Positions 54,564-62,960 of a stretch of 64,000 nt of DNA are shown in pieces. Below the pieces are notes generated by a model. That model ran no database searches. It was not told where the DNA came from and saw only the letters and a program-made list of their open reading frames with translations. Source of the DNA: MED-G116 sp038147495 (lineage in GTDB: Bacteria; Pseudomonadota; Alphaproteobacteria; Puniceispirillales; Puniceispirillaceae); NCBI GenBank assembly GCA_038147495.1, contig JAYQTT010000003.1, positions 1 to 64,000 of the forward strand. The letters run 5' to 3'. Every line of letters begins with the position of its first letter. The stretch's first letter is position 1. Both the position numbers and the translations under genes were made by a program.

Positions 54564-55018
54564 TTACCACTTGGCCGGTTGCCGCCAGACCCGCGCTATG
54601 GTGATCACCACTCGCCCCCTCTCGGCGATGGGGTGGTTTGAGGCGCGCTGTTTCGGGGTGATTTGCGGCGAAATCTTTTCAACGGACCTGCCGACAACAT
54701 AGCCACCAAGACCAATTTGCAGCAGTAACCACGCCTGATCGGCAAGCCGGAACGCCAGCAACCCAAAGGCGTCAGCAACGACCAGCCCCAGAAAGCTGAG
54801 CATGGTGATCGGCCGCCAGTTGCGTTGCAGCCATGAGGCACCCTGCGCTTCGGCGGCAAATTGGCCTTGGCGTTCGGCTCTCACGCTCCAACGGCACCCT
54901 GCGCTTCGGCGGCGATCAAATTGGCCTTGGCGTTCAGGCTCTCACGCTCCAACGCCAGCATCAGGGCAAGCGCCTCATTCTGTAATGATTGCAAATGTGA
55001 TCTGGCGCGGGCGCGCAA
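54564..55018 (-). pseudogene. GTA-type 3TM holin, split by a tandem duplication
   Basis: The conserved body (54564-54884) has the holin core RNWRPITMLSFLGLVVAD and IGLGGYVVGRSVEKI, matching the 3TM holin family of gene transfer agents. The N-terminal helical part reads from a TTG at 55016-55018 with AGAAGG upstream (RARARSHLQSLQNEALALML and on). It ends at TGA 54881-54883 because a roughly 60-base segment is duplicated in tandem (54837-54892 and 54893-54953) with small deletions. The second part restarts at a GTG (54882-54884) overlapping that stop (GTGA), so both halves might still be made. Confidence 0.7.
54837..54953. repeat. Direct tandem duplication inside the holin gene
   Basis: Copy A 54837-54892 (56 bases) and copy B 54893-54953 (61 bases) abut exactly. 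They are identical apart from a 4-base and a 1-base deletion in copy A. Both start GGCACCCTGCGCTTCGGCGG. Confidence 0.92.
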
Positions 55019-55060
55019 ATGTCAAGCCTTCTTCAGATGTGTCGGCAAAAGTAATCATCA

Positions 55061-55095
55061 ATCAGGCTGTTGACCGGCGAAAAGCCGCGCCTGAT
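55061..55095. promoter_or_regulatory. Inverted repeat between holin and repressor genes
   Basis: ATCAGGC (55061-55067) and GCCTGAT (55089-55095) face each other in the divergent gap, with TCAATCA copies nearby. A natural place for a repressor operator, but this is only pattern and position. Confidence 0.3.
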
Positions 55096-55170
55096 CAATC
55101 AACGACTTTATGCCGGGCAAGGGCTGGCAGTTCACCCGTCAATATGTGATCCCGTTCAGGAGAAGCAATA

Positions 55171-55838
55171 TTGCTTTTGTTCAACAGGCTGGGGGGAAAA
55201 CTGCCTGAAGACGCCGGGCTCAGCAGGCATCGCGTGCGCTTGGCCGTAATGACGCCTATCTCCATCAATTTCTATACCGCCGTTCACCGCGTCGCCTGCC
55301 TGAAGAATTGCGCCATGCCCTTGCCGCTTTACTGGAATGCGATCAGGCACTGTTTCTTGAACAGGGCACCTCCAAACAAGATTCCCCATCCGCCATCTTG
55401 CCGGGGCAGCTTGATCCCCGCGCCCAAATTGCCTTTGTCGACATAACCGCCAGTGCCGGTGGCGGCGCAATGAATGAGCCTGGCGCCAGTAACCCGACCC
55501 AGAACCTTGCCATTCCGGCCGCGATGCTGCGCAAGATCACCACCAGCCCAAGCAGCGAATTGCGCATCATTACAATAAGCGGTGATTCGATGGCTCCGGT
55601 TTTGGAACATGGTGACATTGTGATGGTGGACTGTGCGCAGACACGGCCATCACCACCGGGCATTTTTATTGTCGATGACGGTATCGGGCTTGTGGCAAAA
55701 CGTGTTGACTTGATCCCAAACACAACGCCGCAAATGCTGCGCCTGACATCGGAAAACAACCTGTATACAAATTACCAGCGGCGAATTGATGAGGTGCAGA
55801 TCATCGGCCGTGTGGTATGGTTTGCCCGATCCCTATAG
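55171..55838 (+). CDS. CI-like S24 repressor/peptidase, frameshifted in the HTH
   Basis: LexA/CI-type regulator with an N-terminal DNA-binding domain and a C-terminal S24 self-cleavage domain (nucleophile in ISGDSMAPVLEHGDIVMVD, Lys in GLVAKRVD). A TTG at 55171 with AGGAG upstream opens a frame through LGGKLPEDAGLS. One missing base near 55222-55226 moves the reading to QQASRALGRNDAYLHQFLYR, a typical HTH, and on to the stop at 55838. The intact C-terminal frame alone starts at a TTG at 55308. It is divergent from the lysis genes and may control them. Confidence 0.68.
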
Positions 55839-55896
55839 AAACACTGCAATAAAACATATCAAAAGCACCTCAATTTGCCTCATAGGTCCGGACATC

Positions 55897-57285
55897 ATGC
55901 GACGACATCACCGTAAAGCCGGTCAATTACCCAAAAATGCTGTCCCGATTGAAGTCGTGATCGATCATGTTGGCGGTCGTGGCGATGGCGTTGGAACGGC
56001 GACCTATACGCATAATTACGAAACCAAAGAGCATCTTGTCTTCGTCCCGGCCACCTTGCCGACAGAGCGCGTCATCGCACAGCCGATAAGCCTGTCCGGC
56101 CAGGGCATGAAAGCGCGCATCATTGAGTTGCTTGAGGAATCGCCCGACAGGCAAGCACCCGCCTGCGATGCCTTTCCGGCTTGTGGCGGATGCAGCTTTC
56201 AACATTGGCACCCGGATAACGTCAGCAAGTGGAAGCAACAGCAGGTCGAACATTTTCTGTCCAGAGCGGGCGTGAGTCCGGGTCAATACCGGCCATTGCA
56301 TACCTCGCCAATGCACAGCCGGCGCCGCGCCACCTTCCATCTAAAGCGGCTTTCTGGCGGTGTTGCCGCAGGCTTCCATGAACGTCAGGGACAGCGCATC
56401 ATTGACCCGGTCGCCTGCAGCATTCTGCATCCGGGCCTGATCACATTGCTCGATCAACTGCGCGCGCTTGCCGCAGACATTCTGCCGACAGGCGCCACGA
56501 TAGATGCCAGAGTCAATCTTCTCGATCAGGGCCCATGTGTGCAACTTGCCATGGCCGAGACAGGCAAGGCCACACAAGGCCTTGATAAATCGCCAGACAT
56601 TATGGCCGCCCTTGGCAGCTGGGCGGCGGCAACTGGGCTTGCCAGATTGTCTATCTTACCGTCTGAAAGTCGCACCACTGCAATCCCGCTGTTCTGCCCT
56701 GCGCCGCCAACCCTGAAATTCGGCGCGATCAGCATTTCACCCCCGCCCGGCGCATTCCTGCAGGCAAGCACCGATGGCGAAGCCTGCCTGCAAAGTGCCG
56801 TTGCCGAAATTGTCGGCGATGCCAAATCGGCGGTTGATCTGTTTGCCGGATGCGGCACGCTTAGCCTGCCGCTTGTTGGTACATTGTCGGCACTGCATGC
56901 TGTCGAGCAGGATCAGGACGCCCTTGCCAGCCTCAAGGCCGGCGTCGATGCTGCCGGTGTTGGTGCACGCGTGACCACGCGTTGTTCTGACCTTGCCAAC
57001 GCGCCATTGACCGTTGACGATCTGGCCAGTTTTGAAGCGGCGATTATCGACCCACCGCGGAACGGCGCCGCTGCACAGACGATGATGCTAGCCAAAAGCG
57101 AGGTTCAGCGGATCGCGATGGTCTCCTGCAACCCCGCGACTTTTGCGCGTGACGCTGCTACATTATGCGATGCAGGCTTTGTCTGTGATTGGGTGCAGGT
57201 GATTGACCAATTCAGAATGTCCAACCATATAGAAATTGTGGCGCAATTCACTGCTGGCACATCCCCAAGACGGAGGTCGCAGTGA
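55897..57285 (+). CDS. TRAM/RlmD-like 23S rRNA (uracil-C5) methyltransferase family protein
   Basis: 463 residues of the RumA/RlmCD family. It has an N-terminal TRAM domain (VVIDHVGGRGDGVGTATY), an iron-sulfur-type cysteine set CDAFPACGGCSFQHW, a SAM domain with AVDLFAGCGTLSLPL, and the catalytic IDPPRNGAA and VSCNPATFARDA motifs. Which uridine is modified cannot be told. The ATG at 55897 is preferred; the open frame upstream overlaps the S24 gene. Confidence 0.88.
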   Translation: MRRHHRKAGQLPKNAVPIEVVIDHVGGRGDGVGTATYTHNYETKEHLVFVPATLPTERVIAQPISLSGQGMKARIIELLEESPDRQAPACDAFPACGGCSFQHWHPDNVSKWKQQQVEHFLSRAGVSPGQYRPLHTSPMHSRRRATFHLKRLSGGVAAGFHERQGQRIIDPVACSILHPGLITLLDQLRALAADILPTGATIDARVNLLDQGPCVQLAMAETGKATQGLDKSPDIMAALGSWAAATGLARLSILPSESRTTAIPLFCPAPPTLKFGAISISPPPGAFLQASTDGEACLQSAVAEIVGDAKSAVDLFAGCGTLSLPLVGTLSALHAVEQDQDALASLKAGVDAAGVGARVTTRCSDLANAPLTVDDLASFEAAIIDPPRNGAAAQTMMLAKSEVQRIAMVSCNPATFARDAATLCDAGFVCDWVQVIDQFRMSNHIEIVAQFTAGTSPRRRSQ

Positions 57286-57518
57286 AAAAGCGGTCAATCA
57301 CCATCAAGGGCCACCAGACCAGTATTTCGCTTGAAGATGCATTCTGGGACGAATTTGTGAGATTGGCCGAAGCCAGAAACATGTCGATTGCCACGCTTGT
57401 GGCCGAAATTGATCGAAACAGAGATGGCGGGTTGTCATCGGCAATCAGACTCTATGTTCTGGCCGCGTTAAAAAAGGATAGGGTCGCTTGTGGAACAGGC
57501 GACAGCAAAGTAGATTAA
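57282..57518 (+). CDS. Ribbon-helix-helix domain protein (RHH_4 type)
   Basis: 78 residues: KRSITIKGHQTSISLEDAFW, then DEFVRLAEARNMSIATLVAE and LSSAIRLYVLAALKK. This is the layout of small alphaproteobacterial RHH_4 proteins, probable DNA-binding regulators. It overlaps the end of the methyltransferase gene by 4 bases. Confidence 0.85.
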   Translation: MKKRSITIKGHQTSISLEDAFWDEFVRLAEARNMSIATLVAEIDRNRDGGLSSAIRLYVLAALKKDRVACGTGDSKVD

Positions 57519-57649
57519 TAGCCTTCTCGAATGGCTGACCGGGCCAACGGCACATTTGATTGCTATTTACGATATCGACCCTTACGTCACTTGGCCCTTG
57601 GCATTTGAAATAGTTAAAAACACGCTGCTAGCGAACGGAAACCGAAAAG

Positions 57650-58378
57650 ATGCATGTAGCCATTCTGCAAACTGGTCAGACAAACCCAGCGATGCCGCCG
57701 GAATTTCATGATTACCCTGCCCTGTTCATTGATCTTTTTACGGCAGATCCACGCGGCAACGCTTATAAATTCACCGCTGTGCCAATCATTGACAATGTGT
57801 TCCCGGAATCGATTCACGCCTTCGATGCCTATATCGTTACCGGTTCACGGCATGGGGTCTATGACGATCTTCCATGGATACCGGTTCTGATGGATTTTAT
57901 CCGTGACGCGCATGCCGCTGCCAAACCGCTTATCGGCGTCTGTTTCGGCCATCAACTCATCGCCCATGCGCTTGGTGGCCATGCGGCAAAATCGTCAAAG
58001 GGCTGGGGCCTTGGCGTCAACGAAGTCGCGCTCTTTGACCAGCCGGAATGGATGCCAGCCAAAGACAGCATCCGGTTGATCCACATCCATCAGGATCAGG
58101 TCGAACAATTACCACCGGACGCCACCTTGATCGGCAGCAATGATTTTTGCCCGAACGCGATGTTCTATATCGATGACAATGTATTCTGCGTTCAGGGTCA
58201 CCCTGAATTCACCATTGATTATATCGCCGCCCTGATGAAAACCAGAATTGACCTTCTTGGCGAAGAAACGGTTGAACAGGCGCTCAAAACGCTTGACCGC
58301 GGACATGATGGGCAGACCTTCGCCGGATGGGCCATTTCCTTCCTTGAACATTACCAGAAACGCCAGGCAGCTGCCTGA
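57650..58378 (+). CDS. Class I glutamine amidotransferase-like protein
   Basis: 242 residues of the GMP-synthase-like GATase1 family. The nucleophile Cys is in IGVCFGHQLIAHALGG, oxyanion region VTGSRHGVYDDLPWI, and the His/Glu pair in CVQGHPEFTIDYI. It lacks any fused synthetase domain, so its acceptor is unknown; members are thought to act on glutamine or gamma-glutamyl compounds. It lies 21 bases upstream of the hydantoinase A gene. Confidence 0.85.
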   Translation: MHVAILQTGQTNPAMPPEFHDYPALFIDLFTADPRGNAYKFTAVPIIDNVFPESIHAFDAYIVTGSRHGVYDDLPWIPVLMDFIRDAHAAAKPLIGVCFGHQLIAHALGGHAAKSSKGWGLGVNEVALFDQPEWMPAKDSIRLIHIHQDQVEQLPPDATLIGSNDFCPNAMFYIDDNVFCVQGHPEFTIDYIAALMKTRIDLLGEETVEQALKTLDRGHDGQTFAGWAISFLEHYQKRQAAA

Positions 58379-58399
58379 GACGCATAGCGGATTGCCGTC

Positions 58400-60404
58400 A
58401 TGACCCTTGTGATTGGACTGGATACAGGCGGCACCTATACCGATGCCGCCCTGCTCGATGCAGAGGCTTCAAAGGTGCTTGCCACGGGCAAGGCTCTGAC
58501 CACGCGTGAGGATCTCTCGATTGGCCTCGGCGGCGCCATTTCACGGGTGCTTGAGGCATTTGATGGCAATGCCAGTGATGTCGGGCTTGTTTCACTGTCA
58601 ACGACTCTGGCCACCAATGCCGTGGTTGAAGGGGTTGGCGGACGCGTTGGCCTTGTCATGATCGGTTTTGACAGGTCGGCCCTTGAGCGGGCTGATTTGG
58701 CGCGTGCACTCGGCCAAGACCCTGTCTTTTTCATAGAAGGCGGCCACAAGCCAGATGGCACACCGCAATCAGCGCTTGATATGGACAGCCTGCGTGATGC
58801 GGCAGCGGCGCTGAAGGGTGAAGTTTCGGCATTTGCCGTTGCCGGCCATTTTGCCACGCGCAATCCCGAACATGAATTGGCTGCTCGCGATCTGTTGCGT
58901 GAAATCACCGGGCTCCCGGCAACATGCAGTCACGAGCTTTCCTCGTCACTTGGCGGCCCGAAAAGAGCGCTGACAGCCGTTCTCAATGCGCGGCTGATCA
59001 ATCTTCTGGAAAAGCTGGTAAAGGCCACCGAGAGCATTATGCAGAAACAGGGGCTGCAATGCCCGTTGATGGTGGTAAAGGGCGATGGCTCGCTTCTGCA
59101 TTCTGATTTTGCCCGCACCCGGCCTGTTGAAACCGTGTTGTCCGGACCGGCGGCAAGCCTCTCAGGCGCAGCCTTTCTTGCTGGCACCGACACGGCGCTG
59201 ATCGCTGATATCGGGGGCACGACCACGGATATCGCCTTTTTGCACAATGGGGCGCCTCGCCTGCGGGCAGAAGGCGCGCTTGTTGGTGGCTGGCAGACCA
59301 TGGTTGAAGCCGCTGAAATACGCACCTGTGGACTTGGCGGCGACAGCGAAGTACGCGCCATTACCCGCGGGCGCACTGGCGGAGTGTCTTTGGGGCCGCG
59401 ACGCGCCGTGCCACTGTCGCTGATGGCGATGGATCATCCGGAAATCATTGATGTGCTGGAAAAGCAGCTTGCCCTTGCGGTACCGATGCCAACTGACGCA
59501 CGTTTTGTCTTTCCAATCATGCCAGATGGCGTGCCAAATTGGCTCACACGCTCAGAGACACGGCTTGCCGAAAGAGCGATTGAATGCGGCCCAACCAGCG
59601 TTGCCGAAATTGCCGCAACGCAGCTTGCGCTGGGTGCCGTTGACCGGTTGATCAGCCGTGGCCTTTTGGGCCTTGCAGCATTCACCCCAACGGATGCAGC
59701 GCACGTACTTGGCACCTTTACCGACTTTAACAACAAAGCCGCAAATCTGGGCGCCAGTCTGATGGCGCGTCAGAAAAATGGCCGCGGTGAGCCGATCGCT
59801 GAAGATGCAAAAATGATTGCGCAGATTACCCTGTCCGAGCTTCATCGGCGCTCGGCCTTGGCATTGATGGATGCCGCCTTTGGCGCATGATGGCGCCGGC
59901 GAGGGTCAGGCCAGCACCAATCCCCTTCTGGCACCGTTGTTTGACAGCGCTCAGTCAGAAGACAAAAAACTTGTGAATATCAGCATGCAGCTTGGCACCA
60001 ATCTTGTCGCGCTCGGCGCTTCGGCGACAACGCATTATCCGCCGCTTTCCAAGCTATTGGGTGTTGAAGTGGCAGTGCCAGAACATGCCGATGTTGCTGG
60101 CGCGGTTGGTGCCGCAATCGGGTCTGTTCGGCAACGTGTAATGATTTCCATCAGCCAGCCAAGCGAGGGCAAGTTCCGGGTTCACATTCCTGACGGACCG
60201 GTTGACTTTGCCGAACGTGATAAGGCACTGGACAAGGCGCGTGATACCGCCCGCCGTTTGGCCACCACCAGAGCCGAAAATGCGGGTGCAAGGCATATTG
60301 ATGTGACGCTGAGCGAAGAGATAAAAGAGGTCTACCTCTCTGCAAACAAGACGCTATTTATCGAAGCCTTCATCTATGCCACAGCCGAAGGGCGGCCCGG
60401 CTAG
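58400..60404 (+). CDS. Hydantoinase/5-oxoprolinase A-type protein, frameshifted
   Basis: HyuA/OplahA-family ATP-dependent hydrolase subunit acting on hydantoins or 5-oxoproline-like rings. The first frame (58400-59890, 496 residues) has VIGLDTGGTYTDAALLD, STTLATNAVVEG, VLSGPAASLSGAAFLAG and IADIGGTTTDIAFL. It stops at TGA 59888-59890. Dropping one base near 59884-59887 continues through HDGAGEGQASTNPLLAPLFD and the C-terminal domain to 60404, giving a normal length of about 667 residues. No hyuB subunit gene is nearby. Confidence 0.8.
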
Positions 60405-60430
60405 GCGGCAATGACGATCCCCCGGCACGG

Positions 60431-60982
60431 CTAGAACAGCCGCTCCTGAATCGTGTGACAGGTGGCATCAAACGCCTTCTTGTCAGTGAACGTCACCTTG
60501 GTTGCCCGTATCGCACCTGCAGGCCGGTCATCGCTTACCTTTCGGTCTTCCCACGAGATCCGCATCTTTCCGGAAAACCGGTTCAAAGTCATATCCACCA
60601 GCTGCACATGCATGCGGGTCGGTACCAATGGTTGGCCATTCAGACGCGCTTTCACATGCGCACCGCTCTCACGCTGCTCCTTCAGCAGAACCTCATCATT
60701 ACTCGCCGAAATCGTCACAATATGGGTGTTTTCTGCCGTGCCGAACTGGTCATCTGTTGCAACTGGTGGCTGTTCGGCACTGACATCCTGCAAGACCACA
60801 TTAGGCACAAAGGTCTGGCTGCGAAGCCGCTCCTTGCGCTCAAAAGGCTGAAGCTTGATTTGCGTAAAAACATCACCGTTGCGCGTGACTGACAGATAGA
60901 TCGTGCCGTCAAAACTATCCGACGGCACATCTGGCAGCCAGTCAGAATCGACGGTGAATTGACCATCGCATACCAAAAACAC
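60431..60982 (-). CDS. Hypothetical protein, possibly exported
   Basis: 183 residues from a GTG; no family recognised. The sequence is beta-rich with conserved-looking DGTIYLSVTRNGDVFTQIKL and two cysteines near the ends (VFLVCDGQF, DATCHTIQE) that could pair in the periplasm. The same frame upstream encodes VAAVGLVASGLAPPLLAD, which looks like a signal-peptide core, then an amber codon at 61007-61009, then PDPDPITT leading into the ORF. The true gene may begin near 61060. Neighbour of the CoA-transferase gene. Confidence 0.5.
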   Translation of the reverse strand: MFLVCDGQFTVDSDWLPDVPSDSFDGTIYLSVTRNGDVFTQIKLQPFERKERLRSQTFVPNVVLQDVSAEQPPVATDDQFGTAENTHIVTISASNDEVLLKEQRESGAHVKARLNGQPLVPTRMHVQLVDMTLNRFSGKMRISWEDRKVSDDRPAGAIRATKVTFTDKKAFDATCHTIQERLF

Positions 60983-61068
60983 TGTGGTGATCGGGTCGGG
61001 ATCTGGCTAATCCGCTAACAGTGGTGGCGCCAAACCACTGGCCACCAAACCAACGGCCGCCACACACC

Positions 61069-62262
61069 CTAGCTCTGTTTTTTTTCCCAGCCGGCCAGTT
61101 CAGCCATGATCTCGTCATTGTGCTCGCCGCACATTGGCGGGGGCCGGCGATAGCTCACTTTCGTCCGGCTGAACTTGACCGGATTACCGATGAGATTGAC
61201 ACCGTCGTTACCCGCTTTTGGATGGTTCATGGTGATCTTCATCTCACGGGCTTCGACCTGATCGCTGGCAAAAACATCGGCAACCGTGTGGATCGCCCCG
61301 CCCGGCACATTCGCTTTATCAAGCGCCGCAACGAGCTTGTCGCGTTCCCACTTGGCCACTTCATCAACAAGGATCGGGATCAGCGTCTCGCGGTTTTCGA
61401 GGCGCTTTTGGTTGGTCTGATAGTCCGTGTCCTCGGCCAGCTCTGGCCGTCCCAGAATATCGCAAAAGCGCGCAAATTGCGTGTCATTGCCCGCAGCCAC
61501 AATCAAATGCCCGTCACATGTGGCAAAAACCTGATAGGGAACGATATTGGGGTGCTGGTTACCCATCCGGCTTTGCGGTGCGCCGGACATCAGATAATTC
61601 GTCCCCGAATTGATCAACCAGGCGATCTGCGTATCAACCAGACCAAGGTCAATATGCTGGCCCTCACCGGTAGCGTCGCGGTGCCGCAGCGCCGCCAGTA
61701 TGGCCGTGGTGGCATACATCCCGCACATCACATCGGCAATGCCGACACCAACCTTCATCGGCTCGCCATCAGGGTCGCCGGTCAGGCTCATCATCCCGCC
61801 ATAGGCCTGCGCCAGCAGATCATAGCCCGGGCGATGAGCATGCGGGCCTGTCTGGCCAAAGCCGGAGATTGAGCAATAGACAATCGCCGGGTTGGATTTG
61901 CTCAGCCATTCATAATCCAGCCCATATTTCGCCAGACCACCAACCTTGAAATTTTGAATCACAACATCGCAATGCTTGACCAGACGGTGAATCACCGCCT
62001 GTCCCTCTGGCGCAGTAATATCCACCGCCAAAGAGCGCTTGTTACGGTTCGAAGACAGGTAATAGGCACTTTCCCCGGAGAGATTGCCCGCATCATCAGC
62101 GAGAAAGGGTGGCCCCCATGACCGTGTGTCATCGCCGGTACCGGGCTTTTCCACCTTGATCACATCGGCGCCATAATCACCAAGCAATTGTGTGCAGGTT
62201 GGACCCGCCAGAATGCGCGAAAGATCCAGAATCCGAAGGCCCGAGAGCGGACCTTGATTCAT
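61069..62262 (-). CDS. CaiB/BaiF family (class III) CoA-transferase
   Basis: Moves CoA between carboxylic acids; the substrate cannot be assigned. 397 residues from the ATG at 62260-62262: GLRILDLSRILAGPTCTQLL, GDYGADVIKVEKPGTGD, SSNRNKRSLAVDI, the catalytic-Asp region RPGYDLLAQAYGGMMSLTG and the C-terminal KVSYRRPPPMCGEHNDE. The upstream open frame (to 62355) has no family similarity. Confidence 0.92.
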   Translation of the reverse strand: MNQGPLSGLRILDLSRILAGPTCTQLLGDYGADVIKVEKPGTGDDTRSWGPPFLADDAGNLSGESAYYLSSNRNKRSLAVDITAPEGQAVIHRLVKHCDVVIQNFKVGGLAKYGLDYEWLSKSNPAIVYCSISGFGQTGPHAHRPGYDLLAQAYGGMMSLTGDPDGEPMKVGVGIADVMCGMYATTAILAALRHRDATGEGQHIDLGLVDTQIAWLINSGTNYLMSGAPQSRMGNQHPNIVPYQVFATCDGHLIVAAGNDTQFARFCDILGRPELAEDTDYQTNQKRLENRETLIPILVDEVAKWERDKLVAALDKANVPGGAIHTVADVFASDQVEAREMKITMNHPKAGNDGVNLIGNPVKFSRTKVSYRRPPPMCGEHNDEIMAELAGWEKKQS

Positions 62263-62411
62263 CTCATCTGTTGAAACAGCCAAATTTCCGTCTCCAAAAC
62301 CCTGTAAAACATCCCAACCACAAGCACGCGATGCGCCTGTGTCGCGGGCAATCATGCCTCATTGTTACCATTTTGACAAAAAGGGCGAAAGGGAATCTGA
62401 CCGTCGCCGTT

Positions 62412-62756
62412 TCACCCTTGCCTGGCCAGAAGATCCGTCAGGATCGAAGGCACCATATCAGGAATATCGCTGGCGATCAGGCCGGGTCCAAATCGCTTTG
62501 CCGCCTCTGCGTGCACCCAAACCGCCACACAGCAAGCGGCAAAGGCTGGCATCGATTTTGCCAGCAAACCGGTGATCAATCCGGCACGCACATCGCCGAT
62601 GCCAGCGCTGGCCAGATAGGGAAAGGCATGGTGTGGGCCCGGCGGTCTTCGCGTTGGCACACGGTCAAAACCTGCAACACGGCACGCAACCTTTAAATGG
62701 CAGGCCACATCAATCGAGCCATGATGCAAAGGTTCTAGATCACCAATTGAATTCAA
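62412..62756 (-). pseudogene. C-terminal remnant of NAD(P)H-hydrate dehydratase (NnrD)
   Basis: The last 75 or so residues match the C-terminus of NnrD: PYLASAGIGDVRAGLITGLL corresponds to the A-T-A-G-S-G-D-V-L-A-G motif, then AVWVHAEAAKRFGPGLIASD and IPDMVPSILTDLL. The first 40 residues of the ORF do not look like NnrD, and the catalytic core upstream is missing. Deletion remnant next to the disturbed rpoD 3' end. Confidence 0.7.
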
Positions 62757-62960
62757 AGGGTGACGTCAATCATCACCGGCGCCTTTGCCTGCCGTATGAA
62801 TATGAAGGGCAACAGACGTTTTCATCCCAGTCTGGCTGGTTCTCACCACTTCGTTGTCGTACGGCTGGCCAGCAAAAGCGCTCTCCGGCCTGATTTTGGC
62901 GAGGGATTCTCGAGGAAGCCGTGGGTTCTAACCAATTGAACTACAGCTTTGCCTGCCGTA
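62728..62960. repeat. Paired short direct repeats downstream of rpoD
   Basis: CTTTGCCTGCCGTA occurs at 62783-62796 and again at 62947-62960. Each copy is preceded by a GGTTCTA...ACCAATTGAA element (near 62731 and 62924), at different spacing. On the minus strand the second copy reads GTAGTTCAATTGGTTAGAAC, a good match to a tRNA D-arm, but no anticodon arm or T-arm follows. Confidence 0.7.

Noticed and set aside
60455..60892. 145-residue plus-strand ORF opposite the hypothetical gene at 60431-60982
   Set aside because: The minus-strand frame has better protein-like composition and lies on the same strand as caiB, so the plus frame is taken as its shadow.
62915..62960. Complete tRNA gene on the minus strand
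   Set aside because: Only the D-arm matches. The following bases cannot form a 5-bp anticodon stem, and no T-arm or CCA end follows.
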